Origin: Magnetospirillum sp. 64-120
Lineage (GTDB): Bacteria; Pseudomonadota; Alphaproteobacteria; Rhodospirillales; Magnetospirillaceae
NCBI GenBank assembly: GCA_001898825.1
Contig: MKVK01000011.1
Coordinates: 248,001-312,000, forward strand
Reading direction: 5' to 3'
Length of the DNA: 64,000 nt
In this document: positions 8,702-17,564 of the stretch, piece after piece
Position numbering within the stretch: position 1 is the stretch's first letter
Layout of the letters: every line of letters begins with the position of its first letter
Program-made: the position numbers and the translations under genes
Notes under the pieces: model-generated
The model's database searches: none
Told to the model about the DNA's origin: nothing
The model's input: the letters and a program-made list of their open reading frames with translations, nothing else

Positions 8702-9160
8702 ATGGCCGGACTGCGTCCGGTCACGGGCGGACGCGCCCTGCTGTTCGAACGCTTGGTGGACCAAGAGCCGGGCTTACGCGAAGCCCGGCCCTTTATTCTT
8801 CATGACCGGGCCGGATTGAAGGCTTCGGTACGGGCGGAACTGGGGCGGCTTTTGTCGACCCGCTTGTCCATGGCCCCGTCCGAGTTGTCGCAACGACAAC
8901 GATCGACCCTGGATTACGGAATTCCCGACGGCGCCAATATCAGCCCCGCCGACCCCGATGGCCGCCTGCTGCTGGCAACCCAGATCACCGCCGCCATCCG
9001 GGCTTTCGAGCCGCGGCTGATCGACCCCGCGGTGCAGTTGGTTCAAAGCACCGACCGTGGCGACCGGCTGGTCGCCGAAATCAACGCCAGCCTGGCGATC
9101 GAAGAGTTGCTGGAACCCATCAGCTTCACAATTCCATTGGGCAACCATCATGAGCGGTGA
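8702..9160 (+). CDS. tssE: TssE, gp25-like T6SS baseplate protein
   Basis: This 152-residue protein has the gp25-like baseplate fold signature: LKASVRAELGRLLSTR, then TLDYGIPD, IRAFEPRLIDPAVQL and a final LEPISFTI. TssE is a baseplate wedge part that initiates sheath assembly. The start lies 6 nt after the hcp stop. The C-terminus overlaps the tssF start by 11 nt, which implies coupled translation of the wedge proteins TssE and TssF. Confidence 0.93.
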   Translation: MAGLRPVTGGRALLFERLVDQEPGLREARPFILHDRAGLKASVRAELGRLLSTRLSMAPSELSQRQRSTLDYGIPDGANISPADPDGRLLLATQITAAIRAFEPRLIDPAVQLVQSTDRGDRLVAEINASLAIEELLEPISFTIPLGNHHER

Positions 9161-10967
9161 AGGGCTTGACCCGCTGTTCCGGGCCTATGTCAACGAACTG
9201 GCCTATTTGCGCAATGCCGGTGGCGAATTCGCCCGCACCCACCCCAAGCTGGCGCGTCGCCTGGAATTGGGCCGGGAAGGCTCGGCCGACCCGCAGGTCC
9301 AACGGCTGATCGAATCCTTCGCTTTTCTGACCGCCCGCATCCAACGCGAGATCGAAGCGGATTTCCCGCTGATTCCGGCGGCGGTGCTGGGGGCGCTTTA
9401 TCCACACCTGACCGCGCCGACGCCCAGCTTGGCCATCGCCCGCTTCAACACCGATCCCGAACATTCACGGTCCACCATGGGCATCGAAGTGCCCAAGGAA
9501 ACCCAGTTGTTCGCCGCCGCCGAGGATGGGCTGACCTGTCGTTTCCGCACCTGCTATCCCGTGACCTTGTGGCCCATCGAGGTCAACAACGTCGAGTTGA
9601 TGTCGCCCCATGCTCTGGCCAATCCTGCCATCGACCGTCTGGGCAACAAGGTCGCCTCGGTGCTTCGGGTGCGCCTGATCTGCGTCGGCAATCGTGATTT
9701 TTCCGAAATGGCGCCGCAAAGCCTGCGCTTTTACATCGACGCCGACCATTCCACCGCTGAAGCCTTGTACGAGGTGTTGTGCAACCGCGTCCGCCATGTG
9801 TGGGTACAGCCCGACGGCAGCAAGACGCTGCAGCAGACCAATGCCCGCGTCGAACCGGTGGGCTTTGCCGCCGACGAGGCAGTGCTGCCCCATCCGCAAA
9901 CGGCCCACCAGGGCTATCGGCTGCTGCAGGAATATTTCGTCTTTCCGCAGAAATACTTGTTCCTGGACGTTACCGGCCTGCCCCCCATGGGCGCCGGAAA
10001 AGCCATTGACCTGCTGTTCCTGCTGTCTTCGCGCCCGCCGGCCGGCATGATCTTGGAGCCCACCACCCTGGTTCTGGGCTGCACCCCCATGGTGAACCTG
10101 TTCCAGCGGGTCAGCGAACCCATCCGGGTGGACCACACCCAGGTGGAATATCGCCTGAACCCGGACACCCGCTGGGAGCGGGCGACCGAGGTGCACAGCA
10201 TCCTGAAGATCACCGACACCGCCGCCGCCGGAAACGACCGTGTCATCCGGCCGTTCTTCTCGGTGTCGCATCCGCCGTCCAAAGGCGAACAGGATTGCTA
10301 TTGGATGGCCCGGCGTCAGCCCACGGGGCGGCCGGACCTGCCGGGAACCGATATCTTACTGTCGTTCAAGGACCTGGGACTGCAGCCGTCGCAGCCCGAG
10401 AGCCCGGTGCTTTTCGCCCATACCTTGTGCACCAACCGGGGCGCGGCCGAACAGGTTCCTGCCGGCAACCGTCTGGAGATGGAATTGGGCGTGCCGGTCG
10501 CCTCGATCATTTGCCAGACCCGGCCGACGCCGCAATTGTCCCCGCCCGAGGATGGCGAGACCCTGTGGCAATTGGTGTCCCATCTGTCGCTGAACCATCT
10601 TTCGCTGGATGGCGGCGCCGCCAGCCTGGAGGCGCTGAAGGAAATCCTGCGCCTTTATGGCGGTTTGCGCGGCGCCCAGGGGCATCAGGTCATCGATTCC
10701 ATGGAGTCCCTCAGCACCCGGCGGGTGGTCAGGCGCATCGGCGTGGATTCCTGGCGCGGCTTTTGTCGCGGCATCGAGGTGACGCTGGAAGTCAACGACG
10801 ACATGGTCGGCGCCGGCCTGTACCTGTTCACCGCCGTTCTGGCCCGTTTCCTGGGCCTTTATTGCGGGGTCAACCTGTTTACCCAGTTGGTGGTCAGCAA
10901 TCCGCGCCGCCAGGAAGGAGCTTGGATCACATGGCCCGCCCTGTCCGGCGACTCAATCGTGCTCTGA
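9150..10967 (+). CDS. tssF: TssF (ImpG/VasA), T6SS baseplate protein
   Basis: The 605-residue product starts with the family pattern DPLFRAYVNELAYLR, then GEFARTHPKLARRLEL and FAFLTARIQREIEADFPLI. TssF combines with TssG and TssE into the baseplate wedge. ATG at 9150, overlapping the tssE end, gives the conserved N-terminus; a farther upstream start would add residues not seen in the family. The 3' end overlaps tssG by 37 nt. Confidence 0.95.
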   Translation: MSGEGLDPLFRAYVNELAYLRNAGGEFARTHPKLARRLELGREGSADPQVQRLIESFAFLTARIQREIEADFPLIPAAVLGALYPHLTAPTPSLAIARFNTDPEHSRSTMGIEVPKETQLFAAAEDGLTCRFRTCYPVTLWPIEVNNVELMSPHALANPAIDRLGNKVASVLRVRLICVGNRDFSEMAPQSLRFYIDADHSTAEALYEVLCNRVRHVWVQPDGSKTLQQTNARVEPVGFAADEAVLPHPQTAHQGYRLLQEYFVFPQKYLFLDVTGLPPMGAGKAIDLLFLLSSRPPAGMILEPTTLVLGCTPMVNLFQRVSEPIRVDHTQVEYRLNPDTRWERATEVHSILKITDTAAAGNDRVIRPFFSVSHPPSKGEQDCYWMARRQPTGRPDLPGTDILLSFKDLGLQPSQPESPVLFAHTLCTNRGAAEQVPAGNRLEMELGVPVASIICQTRPTPQLSPPEDGETLWQLVSHLSLNHLSLDGGAASLEALKEILRLYGGLRGAQGHQVIDSMESLSTRRVVRRIGVDSWRGFCRGIEVTLEVNDDMVGAGLYLFTAVLARFLGLYCGVNLFTQLVVSNPRRQEGAWITWPALSGDSIVL

Positions 10968-11998
10968 TCGATCGCTTGCGGTCGGAACCGCACCGCTTCG
11001 CCCTGTTGCAAGCGGTGCGGCTGGCCGAGTTGAACGTTCCCGGCTCGATCCCCCTGGGGCAAGGGTTCGAACCCAAACTGGAAGCGCTGCGCCTGCGCGG
11101 CAACCTGTCGCAGGCCTTCCCCGCCAGCGACGTCACCGCCTGGCGGGATGGTGTCGATGGCGCCCAACCGGAACTGGTTTCGGCCTTCCTGTCGCTGGGC
11201 GGCGCCTTCGGTCCGTTGCCGCCGCCTTATTCCGAATTGGGGATGGAACGGCAGCGCTGTGGCGACATGGGCATCCGCGACTTTCTGGACGTGTTCAACC
11301 ACCGTCTGCTGTCGCTGTTCGTGCGCGCCAAGCGGGCCCACCGCCCGGCCCTGCAAGCCGGGCGCCCCGAAGACACCGGATTCGCCACCTTGCTGTGGGC
11401 TCTGCTGGGTTTGGGGACACCGGGATTGCGCTATACCCGGTCCTCGAAGCGAATGCAGCGCCTGCCCGGCCTTGACCACCCTCTCCTTGCCTGTGCCGGC
11501 TTGCTGAACCAGCGCCCGGTCAGCGCCCACGCCATCGAACGCACCCTGTCTTACGCCCTGGCGATGCCGGTGAAGGTGGTTCCCTTCGTCGGCCGCTGGC
11601 TGAAGCTGGACGACGACCAAATCACCGTGCTGGGCCCTTTGGGCCGCAATCTGGCCCTGGGACGCGATGCCGTCGTCGGCCGGCGGGTGTGGGACCAGTC
11701 GGCGGCCATCCGTCTGGAACTGGGGCCCATGCCCCTGCGCCAGATGGTGCCCCTGCTGCCCGGATCGAAACGTCACGCTTTGCTGCGCGAAATCCTGAAC
11801 TTCACCCTGGGCGGTCAGGTCGAGGCCGAGATCAAAATGCTGCTGCCCAAGCAACAGGTGCCGGTGTCCCGCTTGTGGGCGAAAACTCCGGCCCGCCTGC
11901 CGCGGCTGGGCTGGACGTCATGGTTGACCACCCGGCCACGCAAGACAAGCGGCGAAGTGGTTCTGCGGCTTGGACAAACGGATCATCAGGCCGGATAG
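10931..11998 (+). CDS. tssG: TssG (ImpH/VasB), T6SS baseplate protein
   Basis: At 355 residues this fits TssG. The N-terminal region has EPHRFALLQAVRLAE and the typical LGGAFGPLPPPYSEL with FLDVFNHRLLSLFVRA. TssG bridges two TssF copies in each baseplate wedge. The ATG at 10931 lies inside the end of tssF and gives the normal N-terminus, while the frame is open far upstream only by chance. It is the last T6SS gene in this direction: the next gene, a LysR regulator, is convergent and only 3 bp away. No terminator is visible between them. Confidence 0.93.
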   Translation: MARPVRRLNRALIDRLRSEPHRFALLQAVRLAELNVPGSIPLGQGFEPKLEALRLRGNLSQAFPASDVTAWRDGVDGAQPELVSAFLSLGGAFGPLPPPYSELGMERQRCGDMGIRDFLDVFNHRLLSLFVRAKRAHRPALQAGRPEDTGFATLLWALLGLGTPGLRYTRSSKRMQRLPGLDHPLLACAGLLNQRPVSAHAIERTLSYALAMPVKVVPFVGRWLKLDDDQITVLGPLGRNLALGRDAVVGRRVWDQSAAIRLELGPMPLRQMVPLLPGSKRHALLREILNFTLGGQVEAEIKMLLPKQQVPVSRLWAKTPARLPRLGWTSWLTTRPRKTSGEVVLRLGQTDHQAG

Positions 11999-12001
11999 CG
12001 G

Positions 12002-12892
12002 TCACGCCTGATATTCCGGCCGCTGGGCCAAGCCCTTTTTCAAATGGTCGATGACCTGGCGGATCTTGGTGGACAAAAAGCGTCGCTGCGGATAAAGCGC
12101 CCACACGCCTTGGTTCGGGGTGCAATTATCATCCAGCAAGGAAACCAGCCGCCCGGCCCGCAACGGCTCCCGGACATAATAATCCGGCAATTGCGCCAGT
12201 CCGAAACCACGCAAGGCGGCGTCCAGGACGGCGAAACCGCTGTTGCAGCGCCAGTAAGGACGTGGGCGGAACACCCATTCCTGCCCCTGTTCGTGAAAGG
12301 CCCAGGTGTCGTTGGTCCCCACCAGACAACGATGGTCGGACAATTCCGACAGACTGTGCGGCCGGCCGCGATGTTCCAGATAGGCCGGCGCCGCCACCAG
12401 ATACAGGCGCCGGGGCGCGATCTGGGTGGCCACCAGGGTGGAATCCGCCAACCGTCCCAGACGAATGGCCACGTCAAAGCGTTCATGCACCAGGTCGACG
12501 GTACGGTTGGTCAGCTCCATGTCGACATGAAGTTGCGGATGTAAGTCCAAGAAATCGTTTATCAAAGGCATGACGAAATGCTCGCCATAGGCCACCGAAC
12601 AGGTCATGCGCAGCAAACCCTTCGGGCTGTCCTGCACGTCGCCCACCGCCTGAAAGGCTTCATCGCGTTCTTCTTGCAGGCGTTGGCCATGGTTCAGCAA
12701 AATCTGCCCGGTTTCAGTCAGCGAGACGCGCCGCGTGGTGCGAAAAAACAATCGGGCCTGCAGGCGTTCTTCCAGTTGCGCCACCGCCCGGCTGACCTGG
12801 GACGGTGACAATCGCAGCCGTTTGGCGGCAAGGGTGAAACTGCCGGTTTCCGCCACCGCCAAAAACTCGTCCAGACCGTTCCATCCGCTCAT
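12002..12892 (-). CDS. LysR-type transcriptional regulator
   Basis: The 296-residue protein has the standard N-terminal winged helix-turn-helix (LDEFLAVAETGSFTLAAKRL, then SPSQVSRAVAQLEERL and ARLFFRTTRRVSLTETG) and a periplasmic-binding-like effector domain from about residue 90. It is transcribed away from frmA, the usual arrangement in which a LysR protein controls the divergent gene and itself. The 111-bp gap holds two identical palindromic GGATTATCC motifs that are candidate binding sites. The inducer cannot be read from the sequence; formaldehyde or its glutathione adduct is only a contextual guess. The gene ends almost on top of the convergent tssG. Confidence 0.93.
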   Translation of the reverse strand: MSGWNGLDEFLAVAETGSFTLAAKRLRLSPSQVSRAVAQLEERLQARLFFRTTRRVSLTETGQILLNHGQRLQEERDEAFQAVGDVQDSPKGLLRMTCSVAYGEHFVMPLINDFLDLHPQLHVDMELTNRTVDLVHERFDVAIRLGRLADSTLVATQIAPRRLYLVAAPAYLEHRGRPHSLSELSDHRCLVGTNDTWAFHEQGQEWVFRPRPYWRCNSGFAVLDAALRGFGLAQLPDYYVREPLRAGRLVSLLDDNCTPNQGVWALYPQRRFLSTKIRQVIDHLKKGLAQRPEYQA

Positions 12893-12901
12893 GGCTTCCT
12901 C

Positions 12902-12950
12902 GGATTATCCCTTATATGCAACAATCCTTGCAGAAAGTGATGGATTATCC
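12902..12950. promoter_or_regulatory. Twin GGATTATCC palindromes in the LysR/frmA divergent promoter region
   Basis: GGATTATCC occurs at 12902-12910 and again at 12942-12950. Each is palindromic around its central base (GGAT-T-ATCC). Their spacing is 40 bp, close to four helical turns, so a dimer of dimers could bind both on one DNA face. They sit between the divergent starts of the LysR gene (12892) and frmA (13004). Seen directly; assignment to this LysR protein is inferred. Confidence 0.5.
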
Positions 12951-12970
12951 AAGACCCGCCCTCTTGCTAG

Positions 12971-14116
<1,146 letters not shown>

Positions 14117-14122
14117 TGCCCC

Positions 14123-14157
14123 GGGCCGTCTTGACCATCAAGACGGCCCCTTTGTTT
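14123..14157 (+). terminator. Terminator-like hairpin between frmA and fghA
   Basis: GGGCCGTCTTGA (14123-14134) pairs perfectly with TCAAGACGGCCC (14138-14149) across a CCA loop, followed by CTTTGTTT. It is a 12-bp GC-rich stem with a short U-run, 7 nt after the frmA stop and 26 nt before the fghA start. It may terminate or attenuate read-through so that frmA is made in excess over fghA. Confidence 0.7.
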
Positions 14158-14174
14158 CATCGAGGTTCTGTGAC

Positions 14175-15020
14175 ATGAGCACCAACCTGACCATCGTTTC
14201 CTCGAACCGATCCTTTGGCGGCTGGCACAAACGCTATCGCCACACCTCTCTGGCGCTGGGCTGCGACATGGTGTTCGCCATTTATCTGCCGCCCCAAGCG
14301 GAAAGCGGCACCAAGGTGCCGGCGCTTTACTGGTTGTCGGGTCTGACCTGCACCGACGAAAATTTCATGCAAAAAGCCGGAGCCCTGCGCCTAGCCGCCG
14401 AACTGGGCATGGCCATCGTCTGTCCCGACACCAGTCCGCGCGGAGAACAGGTGCCGGGCGACCCGGACGGGGCCTGGGATTTCGGCCATGGTGCCGGTTT
14501 CTATGTGGACGCCACGCAAGAACCGTGGAGCCGCCATTACCGCATGCACGACTACGTGACCCGTGAATTGCCCGAACTGATCGAGGCCACCTTCCCCGTA
14601 TCGGCAAAACGCGCCATTTCCGGCCATTCCATGGGGGGACACGGGGCCATTGTCTGCGCGCTGCGCAATCCCGGACTTTATGTCTCGGTCTCGGCCTTCT
14701 CGCCCATTAGCAATCCCATGAACTGCCCCTGGGGACAAAAGGCCCTGAGCCGCCTGCTGGGCGCCGACCGCGCCACCTGGAAGGACTGGGACGCCACGGC
14801 CCTGATGCAAACCACCAAGACCCGCCTGCCCCTGCTGGTCGACCAAGGTGACGCGGATTCCTTTCTGGCCGAGCAATTGAAGCCCGAAGACCTGGTCCAG
14901 GCGGCAAAGGCCGCCGACTATCCGCTGGCCTTGCGCCTGCAACCGGGATACGACCACAGCTATTACTTCGTCGCCAGCTTCATGGAAGACCATCTGCGCC
15001 ACGCCGCCGCGGCGTTCTAG
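14175..15020 (+). CDS. fghA: S-formylglutathione hydrolase (esterase D family)
   Basis: The 281-residue alpha/beta hydrolase releases formate and glutathione from S-formylglutathione, the step after FrmA. The nucleophile is Ser152 in GHSMGGHGA. The C-terminal VDQGDADSF and GYDHSYYF supply the likely acid and histidine. The N-terminal LYWLSGLTCTDENFMQKAG is a family hallmark. The ATG at 14175 is placed just after a hairpin. The gene is convergent with the TRAP gene, and the two share the hairpin at 15045-15070. Confidence 0.96.
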   Translation: MSTNLTIVSSNRSFGGWHKRYRHTSLALGCDMVFAIYLPPQAESGTKVPALYWLSGLTCTDENFMQKAGALRLAAELGMAIVCPDTSPRGEQVPGDPDGAWDFGHGAGFYVDATQEPWSRHYRMHDYVTRELPELIEATFPVSAKRAISGHSMGGHGAIVCALRNPGLYVSVSAFSPISNPMNCPWGQKALSRLLGADRATWKDWDATALMQTTKTRLPLLVDQGDADSFLAEQLKPEDLVQAAKAADYPLALRLQPGYDHSYYFVASFMEDHLRHAAAAF

Positions 15021-15040
15021 GACACCCGGCGGATGACGAC

Positions 15041-15070
15041 AAAAAAGCCCCGGACTTTCGTCCGGGGCTT
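15041..15070 (-). terminator. Terminator of the first TRAP binding-protein gene (possibly bidirectional)
   Basis: An 11-bp perfect stem (15045-15055 with 15060-15070) encloses a TTTC loop. Read on the minus strand it ends in GGGGCTTTTTT, a clear U-tract, about 20 nt past the stop at 15089. It also lies 20 nt downstream of the fghA stop, so it may serve both convergent genes. Confidence 0.85.
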
Positions 15071-15088
15071 GATGGGAACCTGGGTTCC

Positions 15089-16189
15089 TTACTTCTTCTT
15101 CTTCGCGCCGACGGGATTGTACAGCACGAAATTGTCGAAGTTGGATTCGGCCACACGCCACCACAGATGGATGTCCTCGCGGAACTTGTTCCACTCGGTG
15201 AAGATCTTCTTGAAATGGGGATTGGTGGCCGAGATTTCCTCATAAAGCCCGAAAGCGGCTTCCTGGGCGGCGGCCATCACGTCCTTGGGGAAGGCACGCA
15301 GCTGGGTGCCCTGACCGACCAGGCTCTTCAACGCATTGATGTTCAGCACGTCGTACTTGGTCTGCATGTCCAGATTGCATTCGGCGCAAGCGGTCTCGAA
15401 AGCCGCCTGATACGACTTGGGCAGCTTGGCCCACTGGTCCAGGTTGCAGTATTGCGAGATGGTCGGGCCGCCTTCCCAGAAACCGGGATAGTAGTAGTAC
15501 TTGGCGACCTTGTGGAAGCCCAGCTTTTCGTCGTCATAGGGGCCGACCCATTCGGCGGCGTCGATGGTGCCCTTTTCCAGCGACGGGTAGATGTCGCCGC
15601 CGGCCACCTGCTGCGGCACCACGCCGATCTTGGCCATGACGCTGCCGGCCAGACCGGCGATGCGCATCTTCAGGCCTTCCATGTCCTTCAGCGACTTCAC
15701 TTCCTTACGGAACCAGCCGCCCATCTGCACGCCGGTGTTGCCGGCCGGGAAGTTGATGACGTTGTAGTTCTTGTAGAACTCGCGCAGCAACTGCAAGCCG
15801 CCGCCGTGATAGAGCCAGGCGTTGTTCTGTCGCGCGTTCAGGCCGAAGGGCAGCGCCCCTTCGAAAGCGAAGGTCTGATCTTTGCCGACGTAGTAGTACG
15901 ACACGGTGGCGCCGCATTCCACGGTCCCGGCCTGGACGGCGTCCATGACCTGCAGACCGGGGACGATTTCACCAGCGGCGAAGACGCGGATCTGGAACTT
16001 GCCGTCCGTCAATTCGGCGACGCGCTTGGCGACGAACTCACCGCCGCCATAGATGGTGTCCAAGCTTTTCGGGAAGCTGGACGCCATGCGCCACTTGACC
16101 TCGGGGTTGGTCTGGGCGATCGCCGGGGCGGCGATGGCGGTACCGGCGACGCCGAGACCGGCAGCCTTCAGAAAGGAACGTCTTTCCAT
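15089..16189 (-). CDS. TRAP transporter solute-binding protein (DctP family), copy 1, Tat signal
   Basis: The 366-residue product starts MERRSFLKAAGLGVAG and ends its signal at AAPAIAQ. ERRSFLK followed by a weakly hydrophobic stretch is a twin-arginine signal. The mature part has the DctP-type pattern (VKWRMASSFPKSLDT, IRVFAAGEIVPGLQVMDAVQ, AAEWVGPYDDEKLGF). Such proteins bind organic acids in the periplasm and pass them to DctQ/DctM membrane subunits, but no such subunits are encoded here. The ATG at 16189 follows AGGAGG; an upstream in-frame ATG at 16210 is rejected. The next gene upstream encodes a very similar protein. A TGGTCTGACCA palindrome lies about 80 bp before the start. Confidence 0.92.
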   Translation of the reverse strand: MERRSFLKAAGLGVAGTAIAAPAIAQTNPEVKWRMASSFPKSLDTIYGGGEFVAKRVAELTDGKFQIRVFAAGEIVPGLQVMDAVQAGTVECGATVSYYYVGKDQTFAFEGALPFGLNARQNNAWLYHGGGLQLLREFYKNYNVINFPAGNTGVQMGGWFRKEVKSLKDMEGLKMRIAGLAGSVMAKIGVVPQQVAGGDIYPSLEKGTIDAAEWVGPYDDEKLGFHKVAKYYYYPGFWEGGPTISQYCNLDQWAKLPKSYQAAFETACAECNLDMQTKYDVLNINALKSLVGQGTQLRAFPKDVMAAAQEAAFGLYEEISATNPHFKKIFTEWNKFREDIHLWWRVAESNFDNFVLYNPVGAKKKK

Positions 16190-16269
16190 GCTTTCCTCCT
16201 GGTTATGCAAAGCCTTGAACAGGTGGCCCTGCCTTCGTGATTAGGTGCCCGATCCTGGCACGAAACAAC

Positions 16270-16280
16270 TGGTCTGACCA
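16270..16280. promoter_or_regulatory. GntR/FadR-type operator TGGTCTGACCA before TRAP copy 1
   Basis: The palindrome TGGT-CTG-ACCA matches the TGGT-N3-ACCA pattern known for the FadR/FCD subgroup of GntR regulators, and it is extended to CTGGTCTGACCAG. It is about 80 bp upstream of the TRAP copy 1 start. A second site of the same form precedes TRAP copy 2. No GntR gene is visible in the window. Confidence 0.5.
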
Positions 16281-16324
16281 GCACCCAGATGAATTTATTC
16301 GTAACAAATTTCAAATCCCCCAAC

Positions 16325-16354
16325 AAAAAAGCCCCGCTGGATCAGCGGGGCTTT
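16325..16354 (-). terminator. Terminator of the second TRAP binding-protein gene
   Basis: AAAGCCCCGCTG (16328-16339) pairs with CAGCGGGGCTTT (16343-16354) around a 3-nt loop. On the minus strand it ends in a run of T. It follows the TRAP copy 2 stop (16372) by under 20 nt and so separates the two paralogues into independent transcripts. Confidence 0.85.
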
Positions 16355-16371
16355 GGCACATCATCAATTGC

Positions 16372-17469
16372 TTATTTCTTCTTGCCCTGCACCGGATTGG
16401 ACAGGACGAAACCGTCGAAGTTCAGTTCGGCCACACGCCACCACAATTGGATATCATCGCGGAATTTCTTCCAGTGCGGCAGGATCTTGGCGAATTCCGG
16501 GCTTTCACCGGCCAGTTCGTCATACAGATCGAAAGCAGCGGCCTGGGCCGCCACCAGCACGTCCTTGGGGAACGGCTTCAGGATGGCGCCTTCGGCCACC
16601 ACCTTCTTCAGCGCCTGGGCGTTACGCATGTCGTACTTGGCCAACATGTCCAGATTGCATTCGGCGCAAGCCGCTTCGAAAGCCGCCTGATAGGATTTCG
16701 GCAGCTTGTTCCAATGTTCCAGGTTGCAGTAGTTCGACACGAACGGTCCGCCTTCCCAGAAGCCCGGGTAGTAGTAGTACTTGGCGACCTTGACGAAACC
16801 CAGCTTCTCGTCGTCATAGGGGCCGACCCATTCGGCGGCGTCGATGGTGCCCTTTTCCAGCGACGGATAGATGTCACCGCCGGCCACCTGTTGCGGCACC
16901 ACGCCCAGCTTGGCCATGACGCGGCCGGCGATGCCGGCGATGCGCATCTTCAGGCCTTCCATGTCCTTCAGCGACTTGATTTCCTTGCGGAACCAGCCGC
17001 CCATCTGGACGCCCGTATTACCGCACGGGAAGTTGATGACGTTGTATTTCTTATAGAATTCGCGCAGCAACTCCATGCCGCCGCCATGATAGATCCAAGC
17101 CGCGTTCTGCCGCGCGTTCAGACCGAAAGGCAACGCCGCCTCGAAGGCGAAAGCCGGGTCTTTGCCCACATAGTAATAGGAAACGGTGGAACCGCATTCC
17201 ACCGTGCCGGCCTGGACGGCATCCATCACCTGCAGGCCGGGAACGATTTCGCCGCCGGCGAAGACCCTGATCTGAAACTTGCCGTCGGTCAGTTCCGCCA
17301 CCCTTTTGGCGACGAAATCGCAGCCGCCCTGCAAGGTGTCCAGGCTGCGCGGAAAGCTGGACGCCATGCGCCACTTCACTTCCGGATTGGACTGGGCGAT
17401 GGCCGGGGCGGCGATGGCCGAACCGGCGGCGCCCAAGGCAGAGGCTTTCAGAAACGTACGTCTTTCCAT
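16372..17469 (-). CDS. TRAP transporter solute-binding protein (DctP family), copy 2, Tat signal
   Basis: At 365 residues this is a close paralogue of the neighbouring TRAP protein. By eye roughly three quarters of residues are identical and gaps are almost absent, so the pair probably arose by tandem duplication. MERRTFLKASALGAAG with cleavage after AAPAIAQ is again a twin-arginine signal. Differences from copy 1 cluster near the C-terminus and include added cysteines (GGCDF, NFPCGN). The ATG at 17469 follows AGGAG; the longer frame upstream is not used. Membrane subunits are missing nearby. It has its own terminator and a TGGTACGACCA site about 47 bp upstream, matching the one before copy 1. 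The ligand is unknown. Confidence 0.92.
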   Translation of the reverse strand: MERRTFLKASALGAAGSAIAAPAIAQSNPEVKWRMASSFPRSLDTLQGGCDFVAKRVAELTDGKFQIRVFAGGEIVPGLQVMDAVQAGTVECGSTVSYYYVGKDPAFAFEAALPFGLNARQNAAWIYHGGGMELLREFYKKYNVINFPCGNTGVQMGGWFRKEIKSLKDMEGLKMRIAGIAGRVMAKLGVVPQQVAGGDIYPSLEKGTIDAAEWVGPYDDEKLGFVKVAKYYYYPGFWEGGPFVSNYCNLEHWNKLPKSYQAAFEAACAECNLDMLAKYDMRNAQALKKVVAEGAILKPFPKDVLVAAQAAAFDLYDELAGESPEFAKILPHWKKFRDDIQLWWRVAELNFDGFVLSNPVQGKKK

Positions 17470-17515
17470 GGCGGACTCCTGCAAACAACAGGTCGGGATG
17501 CTGCCATGGAAAGAT

Positions 17516-17526
17516 TGGTACGACCA
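17516..17526. promoter_or_regulatory. GntR/FadR-type operator TGGTACGACCA before TRAP copy 2
   Basis: The palindrome TGGT-ACG-ACCA has the same outer arms as the site at 16270-16280. It lies about 47 bp upstream of the TRAP copy 2 ATG, a position suited to promoter occlusion. Recurrence of the same rare palindrome before both paralogues supports a shared regulator. Confidence 0.5.
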
Positions 17527-17564
17527 CCCCGCCGACACGATGGCAGCGGGGCGGAAAATGCATA

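Noticed and set aside
17524..17554. GC-rich dyad between parC and TRAP copy 2 as a parC terminator
   Set aside because: The stem has a wobble and a 13-nt loop, there is no U-run on the minus strand, and it overlaps the better-supported TGGTACGACCA site.
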